Shown here: in pieces, positions 6,921-10,634 of the stretch
How positions within the stretch are numbered: position 1 is the stretch's first letter
Layout: every line of letters begins with the position of its first letter
Assembly: GCA_900319255.1 (NCBI GenBank)
Contig: ONNU01000092.1
Location: 1-10,634, forward strand
DNA length: 10,634 bases
Source: an uncultured Eubacteriales bacterium
GTDB taxonomy: Bacteria > Bacillota > Clostridia > Oscillospirales > Acutalibacteraceae
Reading direction: 5' to 3'
Position numbers and translations under genes: made by a program
The notes under the pieces: model-generated
Seen by the model: only the letters and a program-made list of their open reading frames with translations
Told to the model about the DNA's origin: nothing
The model's database searches: none

Positions 6921-7142
6921 CTGACCGCCGACTTTTTCCAGGGCAGCAGTAAAACGCCGCTGCGGACAAAAGGGGATTGCAAAAGGGGGAAAACGTGGGG
7001 GGGGAACCCCTTGTGGTTTCCACCTTTTGACCCACTAAAGCAGAAATACTAATGAAGTATGACTCAGGGCAATAAAGCAGAACATAGGATTCTGTTTCCA
7101 CCCGCAGCGGAGATGTCAGCTTTACGGATCCAGGTATTATAT
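6921..7142 (+). repeat. Family R repeat, copy 3 (modules C then A)
   Basis: The longest copy. Module C starts at CTGACCGCCGAC with a decayed hairpin (GCAGCAGTAAAACGCCGCTGC region, 6944-6964) and GGACAAAAGGGGA. A G-rich stretch follows, with eight consecutive Gs near 6997-7004, then module A with CTTGTGGTTTCC, ATGACTCAGGGCAATAAAG and the tail CGGATCCAGG. It ends about 25 bases before the carbonic anhydrase ATG, so it forms nearly all of that gene's upstream region. Confidence 0.75.
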
Positions 7143-7166
7143 TTTTTTCAGAAAGGTGTGTATCAT

Positions 7167-7736
7167 ATGCATATTAGCAGTAATATCAGCGCAGATGAGG
7201 CTGTCGAAAGGCTGAAGCAGGGCAATAAGCTTTTTCTTGAAGCGAAAACAGGAACGGGTGATATCTCCCCTGGGATAAGAGCAGAGACCTGTAAAAACGG
7301 TCAGCAGCCTTATGCGATAATAATTTCATGCTCTGATTCAAGGGTCATCCCCGAAAGCATTTTCAGCGCAGGTATCGGCGAGCTTTTTGTAATAAGAGTA
7401 GCCGGCAATGTCATGGACGATCATCAGCTTGGCTCGGTCGAATATGCAGCCTCGCATCTCGGCTCAAAGCTCATCGTAGTTCTGGGACACGATCACTGCG
7501 GCGCGGTGGACGCTGCAATAAATCACGACCCGGAAGGATATATCAAATTCATAACAGATGAAATAAGAGAAGCAATAGGTGATGAAAAGAATGAATATAA
7601 AGCCTGCTGCCTGAATGTCAGACATAGCATAGACATAATTGAAAAAAGCTTTGAGATACACAGGGAAGAAGAGCATGGTCTCAAGGTCATAGGGGCAGTC
7701 TATCATTTAGAGACCGGCGAGGTCAGCTTTTTATAA
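7167..7736 (+). CDS. Beta-class carbonic anhydrase
   Basis: Interconverts CO2 and bicarbonate in the cytoplasm; a protein of 189 residues, normal for the small bacterial beta class. Zinc ligands C55, H108 and C111 are seen in CSDSR (55-59) and GHDHCGA (107-113), with the D57/R59 pair that gates the active site. GELFVIRVAGN (71-81) and the SVEYAASHLGSKLIVVLGH strand are typical of the family. The frame is open back to 7059, but the extra 36 residues come from repeat DNA, so the ATG at 7167 is chosen; it has AAAGG (7152-7156) about 10 bases upstream and gives the usual family length. It is followed after 29 bases by the thioredoxin-like gene, probably one operon. The promoter must lie in or before the family R repeat and was not identified. 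Confidence 0.93.
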   Translation: MHISSNISADEAVERLKQGNKLFLEAKTGTGDISPGIRAETCKNGQQPYAIIISCSDSRVIPESIFSAGIGELFVIRVAGNVMDDHQLGSVEYAASHLGSKLIVVLGHDHCGAVDAAINHDPEGYIKFITDEIREAIGDEKNEYKACCLNVRHSIDIIEKSFEIHREEEHGLKVIGAVYHLETGEVSFL

Positions 7737-7765
7737 CAGCGGAATAATAACGGAGGAAAAAGAAA

Positions 7766-8098
7766 ATGATGGAAGAATATCTGATCCGTGTTGATTCATA
7801 TGATTTTGACGAAAGGATAAATTCGCCTGCTGCGCTGGTATACTTTTATAACCATATGGAACCGGCGTGCAGGGGATTTGATGAAATAATGGAGGAGCTT
7901 GCGCAGCAGTATGAGGATATGATACCTGTGCTTGCGGTAGATACAGAGCAGTCTCCTGATATAGCGGAAAGATACGGAATAGAAAGTGTACCTTATGTTA
8001 TCATGTTTGTAAATGGTGTTCCGGCTGCTGATATTGAAGGCGCTAATCTTCCGGATGTGTATGCGGATATGATAGAAGCAAATCTTCCGGGTGAATAA
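7766..8098 (+). CDS. Thioredoxin-fold protein with a single active-site cysteine
   Basis: A protein of 110 residues, thioredoxin-sized. ALVYFYNHMEPACRGF (23-38) aligns with the VxFWAxWCGPCK region of thioredoxin, and SVPYVIMFVNG (74-84) supplies the cis-proline (P76), with DTEQSPDIAERYGI (59-72) before it. The usual WCGPC reads MEPAC: the first, nucleophilic cysteine is glutamate and only C35 remains. It therefore cannot perform normal dithiol exchange; it may be a monothiol, a binding module or a structural protein. The ATG at 7766 has GGAGG (7752-7756) 9 bases upstream; ATG 7769 is an alternative. It follows the carbonic anhydrase by 29 bases, and a hairpin terminator lies just after it. 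Confidence 0.85.
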   Translation: MMEEYLIRVDSYDFDERINSPAALVYFYNHMEPACRGFDEIMEELAQQYEDMIPVLAVDTEQSPDIAERYGIESVPYVIMFVNGVPAADIEGANLPDVYADMIEANLPGE

Positions 8099-8120
8099 AA
8101 CAGGATAATATAGGAAAATA

Positions 8121-8156
8121 AAAAGAAGCTGCCCGGTCAATGGTACAGCTTCTTTT
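8121..8156. terminator. Bidirectional terminator between convergent genes
   Basis: A perfect 11-bp stem, AAAAGAAGCTG (8121-8131) with CAGCTTCTTTT (8146-8156), and a 14-base loop. The A- and T-rich stem ends give a U-run in either direction. It sits in the 65-base gap between the convergent thioredoxin-like and GH3 genes and should end both transcripts. Confidence 0.85.
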
Positions 8157-8163
8157 CATTTTA

Positions 8164-9432
8164 TCAGTCCTTTATCATACCCTTGGCATATTTCCACGCA
8201 AGTACACGCATTACAGCATGATCGAGAGAATCGGTTGTGATAGTACCGTCATTGACGGCGGCAAGCATATTGTCGTATGTATCCTCGATATCGGAAATGC
8301 ATAGCATATCATTTCCGGCATTGAAGGCTGTTACAACAGCTGACTGATCCGGAGAATATTCACTGATAGCGCCCATTGCAAGATCATCCGTAATGATAAT
8401 ACCGGTAAAGCCCATCCTGTCTCTCAGAAGCTTGTGTACCTCAGGGGAAAGGGAAGCGGGTCTTTCGGGATCCATGCAGTTGACGATATTGTGGCTGACG
8501 AGAACAAGATGGGCGCCCTCGTCGATACCTGCCTGGAAGGGCTTGAGATCAGTGCTTTCAAAGGTCTCCATATTCCTGTTGTCAACAGCAATGCCTGTGT
8601 GGGTATCCTCATTGTTTCCGTAGCCGGGGAAATGTTTGAGTGTAACGGAAACGCCGTTTTCCTGACTTATCTTTGTTACCTCACGGACAAAGGTGCTTGT
8701 AACATCGGCATCCTGTCCCAGAGAACGGTCATACATGAATTTGTCCTCACCGGTGCAGATATCGCATACCGGAGCAAGATTTGTATTGATCCTGAGGTTA
8801 TTCATGATCTGGGATTTTCTGAGAGCGTCATCCTTTATCGCATCCATGCCGCCCTCGTTGAATATTTCTCTGGGAGATCTGAAATCCTCGAAATCAAGCA
8901 TATCATGATCGCTCAGCCTGCTGACATAACCGCCCTCTTCATCAGTCGCCATTATCATGGGAATATCGTGCGCCTGAGAGTATTTGTCATTCTGCAGGAT
9001 TATCTGATCCTTTGTTTTTTCATCCAGATCAGCCCAGAATAAAACATAGCCTCCGAGATAATATTTCTTTGCAGTTTCATAAGCGTCAGATGAAGGGTAT
9101 CTTGCAAGTATCACCTGTCCGACCTTTTGCTCCAGTGTCATTGCGGACATTTTTTCATATGCTTTTTCATAGTAATCCGAAAAGATCCCCTTGTCCTGCC
9201 ATTCCTCCGGAACGGCAGCTTTTATCTGATCTGCGCTTTCCTCTGATGAAGAAGCGGAGGAAAGCTCTGCGCTGCTTTCAACAGAGCTTTCTGCTGAAAC
9301 GCTCTGACTTTCGGCGGAGCTGCTTTCTGAACTGCTGTTTTCCTTATCATTACCGTTCCCGCAGGCGCAAAGCGCAGAAGCCATTGAAAGCGCCAACAGT
9401 AAACATAATAAGCCTTTGATTTTCTTTTTCAT
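8164..9432 (-). CDS. nagZ: Secreted GH3 beta-N-acetylhexosaminidase lipoprotein (NagZ-like)
   Basis: Removes terminal N-acetylglucosamine, typically from muropeptides or chitin-type oligosaccharides, outside the membrane. Of 422 residues, 1-24 form a lipoprotein signal (MKKKIKG, hydrophobic core, lipobox LCAC with C24 lipidated). A Ser/Glu-rich linker (about 32-67) is followed by the GH3 barrel. Motifs are TDEEGGYVSRL (163-173), KHFPGYG (266-272), DTH (276-278, the Asp-His acid/base pair of NagZ-type enzymes) and IITDDLAMGA (346-355), with D349 the expected nucleophile. The DTH dyad separates NagZ-type enzymes from beta-glucosidases. It lacks the extra C-terminal domain of Bacillus subtilis NagZ. 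The ATG at 9432 has GAGGAGG 7 bases upstream and shares one base with the TAA of the upstream PHP gene (TAATG), so the two are probably translated together. Confidence 0.92.
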   Translation of the reverse strand: MKKKIKGLLCLLLALSMASALCACGNGNDKENSSSESSSAESQSVSAESSVESSAELSSASSSEESADQIKAAVPEEWQDKGIFSDYYEKAYEKMSAMTLEQKVGQVILARYPSSDAYETAKKYYLGGYVLFWADLDEKTKDQIILQNDKYSQAHDIPMIMATDEEGGYVSRLSDHDMLDFEDFRSPREIFNEGGMDAIKDDALRKSQIMNNLRINTNLAPVCDICTGEDKFMYDRSLGQDADVTSTFVREVTKISQENGVSVTLKHFPGYGNNEDTHTGIAVDNRNMETFESTDLKPFQAGIDEGAHLVLVSHNIVNCMDPERPASLSPEVHKLLRDRMGFTGIIITDDLAMGAISEYSPDQSAVVTAFNAGNDMLCISDIEDTYDNMLAAVNDGTITTDSLDHAVMRVLAWKYAKGMIKD

Positions 9433-10220
9433 TATTTTTCCTCCTCAAAAAGATTGTTTATAATATTTAGTCTAAGCTCCCTGCATATTTTTTCGGATTC
9501 ACCGACAGCGGAATCATTAAGCTGTTCAGGAGTATGACAGTCGCAGCCCAGCATTACCTTTTGCTTGCTGCCGGAGAGCTGTCTCCAGAATTTTTCATGG
9601 GGGTAAGGAAAACGCATCCCGTCAGGGAACATTCTTTTGCCCTTTCTTACGCCGTTGATATTGAATTCAAGCGGAAGATCATATTTTTCAGCGGCAAGCA
9701 ATATGATATCACAGGCTTTTTCGCAGTTTTTATCCCATGGAAATTCATTGAGGAACATCAGATCAGGATGAGCGATCATTGAGAAAAAGCCCGATGCAGC
9801 TCCCTCCTGGACATTCCTTGCGTAGTCGATATAATCCTCAGTCGTTTCCGCAAAGTAGATATTTCTGAGAGAACCGTGTCTGCTTGCGTACATATGCTCG
9901 CCGAGTATAAGATAATCCAGCCCGTATTCATCATAAAGCTTTTTGTAATAATCAATATATTTCGGTATATACTCGATCTCAAGTCCGCTGTAAAGCGTGA
10001 GAGAACCCTGCATTTCAGCTTTTAGTCTGTTGATCTCACCGATATAATCCCCAAGCTCACCGAACTGCATACGAAGCCCGTAGTCCTTATCCGGAAAAGG
10101 AGCATGATCCGAAAAGCCCAGTATTTTCATTTTGATATCTGCCGCATATTCTGCATAATCCCTTTCCTTGCCGTAAGCATGGAGACATCTTTCTGTATGT
10201 GTATGAAAATTCGATTCCAT
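9432..10220 (-). CDS. PHP-domain phosphoesterase, HisJ/HisK-type histidinol-phosphatase family
   Basis: A cytoplasmic metal-dependent phosphatase of 262 residues. Expected metal ligands are all present: HTH (H6, H8), H14, SDH (D38, H39), GLE (E81), GEH (H109), AHPD (H151) and GCDCH (D227, H229). Layout and length (about 265) match the HisJ/HisK family, which dephosphorylates histidinol phosphate in histidine synthesis. No other his genes are in the window, so the substrate could differ. Two ATGs are possible: 10226 has AAGGG only 3 bases before it, whereas 10220 has AAGGG (10230-10234) 9 bases upstream, so 10220 is preferred. It leads a two-gene unit with the GH3 lipoprotein; its last codons (GAG GAG GAA AAA TAA) double as the ribosome binding site of the next gene. 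Confidence 0.88.
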   Translation of the reverse strand: MESNFHTHTERCLHAYGKERDYAEYAADIKMKILGFSDHAPFPDKDYGLRMQFGELGDYIGEINRLKAEMQGSLTLYSGLEIEYIPKYIDYYKKLYDEYGLDYLILGEHMYASRHGSLRNIYFAETTEDYIDYARNVQEGAASGFFSMIAHPDLMFLNEFPWDKNCEKACDIILLAAEKYDLPLEFNINGVRKGKRMFPDGMRFPYPHEKFWRQLSGSKQKVMLGCDCHTPEQLNDSAVGESEKICRELRLNIINNLFEEEK

Positions 10221-10254
10221 AAGCATGATCCCTTCAATGTTTTTTCATAAGTAT

Positions 10255-10283
10255 ATTCTACCACATTCTCTCAAAAAAAACAA
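10255..10283 (-). promoter_or_regulatory. Promoter of the PHP-GH3 pair
   Basis: On the minus strand a -10 TAGAAT (10255-10260), preceded by TGG as an extended -10, is spaced 17 bases from a weak -35 TTGTTT (10278-10283, three of six) within a T-run. Extended -10 promoters tolerate poor -35 boxes. The family B palindromes begin directly upstream, as at the promoter at 2958. Confidence 0.6.
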
Positions 10284-10289
10284 TTGAGC

Positions 10290-10303
10290 CGCCGGCGCCG
10301 GCG
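10290..10303. repeat. 14-bp GC-only palindrome beside family B copy 2
   Basis: CGCCGGCGCCGGCG is perfectly self-complementary and overlaps the right end of family B copy 2. Copy 1 has the shorter CCGCCGGCGG at the same place, so the element's promoter-facing end is a variable GC palindrome. Confidence 0.7.
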
Positions 10304-10377
10304 TGCAGCGTCGACGCTGCACCCAAAATCGCGGGGGCAGGTCTGACAAAGCGTTACTTTCGTTCTCGCGTGTTATA
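10296..10377 (-). repeat. Family B repeat, copy 2
   Basis: An 82-base element on the minus strand, about 93% identical by eye to 2870-2950. Its core palindrome is longer here: GTGCAGCGTCGACGCTGCAC at 10303-10322 is perfect over 20 bp. Matching stops at TATAACACGCG on the outer side and CGCCGGCG on the promoter side. It lies between family R copy 4 and the PHP-gene promoter. No open reading frame or transposase belongs to it. Confidence 0.85.
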
Positions 10378-10422
10378 CTTGGATGGTTTGGGGAAAAAAC
10401 TATTGCATGAGTCACTGAGGAA

Positions 10423-10634
10423 GATAAGGAAAGTGTTTTCCACATTATGACTCACCAAAGCAAAAATGCCAAAGAAGTATGGCTCAGGGTATTAAATCTG
10501 AACACCGGATTCGGGATTTATTCTTTATACCCTGTCTTGTATTGTTTGCTGACTTCTTCCAGGGCAGCGGCAAAGCCGCTGCGGACAAAAGGGGAGAACC
10601 ACAAGAGGTGGGCTGCGCCCCCCTCTTAAGGTTC
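10423..10634 (+). repeat. Family R repeat, copy 4, running off the window
   Basis: Begins at GATAAGGAAAGTG with part of module A (TGACTCACCAAAGC, ATGGCTCAGGGTATTAAA) that loses similarity after about 10514. A spacer of about 35 bases is followed by module C (from about 10549) with the perfect hairpin GCAGCGGC-AAA-GCCGCTGC (10564-10582) and a second hairpin, AAGAGG...CCTCTT, near 10611-10627. The order A then C, both forward, differs from copies 1 and 3. Relative to copy 2 about 30 bases are missing near 10434. Confidence 0.7.

Noticed and set aside
7059..7166. Longer carbonic anhydrase start at ATG 7059
   Set aside because: The extra residues lie in the family R repeat, no ribosome binding site precedes 7059, and 7167 has both a ribosome binding site and the normal family length.
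8434..9042. 202-codon plus-strand open frame opposite the GH3 gene
   Set aside because: It is antisense to clear GH3 catalytic motifs and has no independent coding evidence.
10371..10379. TGTTATACT at the outer end of B2 as an outward-facing extended -10 promoter
   Set aside because: No -35 box lies at a suitable distance, and B1 has the poorer TGTTATAGT at the same place.
10447..10629. Open frame on the plus strand inside family R copy 4
   Set aside because: It consists wholly of repeat DNA, has no ribosome binding site, and its peptide matches no family I recognise.

Overview
The window looks like chromosomal DNA from a low-to-mid GC, Gram-positive Clostridia member, most like Ruminococcus/Oscillospiraceae. 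This is inferred from codon usage, strong GGAGG-type ribosome binding sites, TTGACA/TATAAT-type promoters, a lipoprotein glycoside hydrolase and GC-rich intergenic repeats. No phage, transposase, CRISPR, rRNA or tRNA gene was seen. The protein genes are mostly housekeeping or envelope genes; the unusual part is the intergenic DNA.

Layout: 1-2331 (minus) is the first 777 codons of valS, whose C-terminus lies off the left edge, driven by a strong promoter at about 2450. 2332-3023 is a repeat-rich gap. 3024-3596 (plus) is a small uracil-DNA-glycosylase-fold protein. 3597-4132 is a second gap with a terminator hairpin and a repeat. 5155-6120 and 4133-5164 (minus) form an overlapping pair: a three-S1-domain RNA-binding protein, then a membrane-anchored M23 (LytM) peptidase. 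6356-6721 (plus) is a three-helix membrane protein of the DUF4870/Tic20-like type. 7167-7736 and 7766-8098 (plus) form a probable operon of a beta-carbonic anhydrase and a thioredoxin-fold protein that has lost one active-site cysteine. 9432-10220 and 8164-9432 (minus) form a TAATG-coupled pair: a HisJ-type PHP phosphoesterase, then a secreted NagZ-like GH3 lipoprotein. 10227-10634 is repeat DNA.

Two repeat families fill the gaps. Family B (about 82 bp, roughly 93% identical by eye) occurs twice in opposite orientation, at 2870-2950 and 10296-10377. Each copy has a perfect GC-rich palindrome and lies just upstream of, and in the same direction as, a gene promoter. Family R (about 170-220 bp, modular) occurs four times, at 2512-2700, 3955-4122, 6921-7142 and 10423-10634, with modules in changing order and orientation. 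All repeat copies are intergenic.

Functionally, ValS serves translation. The M23 peptidase and the GH3 enzyme both point to peptidoglycan turnover at the cell surface. Carbonic anhydrase would supply bicarbonate/CO2 balance. No single pathway joins the genes. The best candidate for something undescribed is the family B element and its link to promoters, followed by the R elements with their conserved short reading frame.
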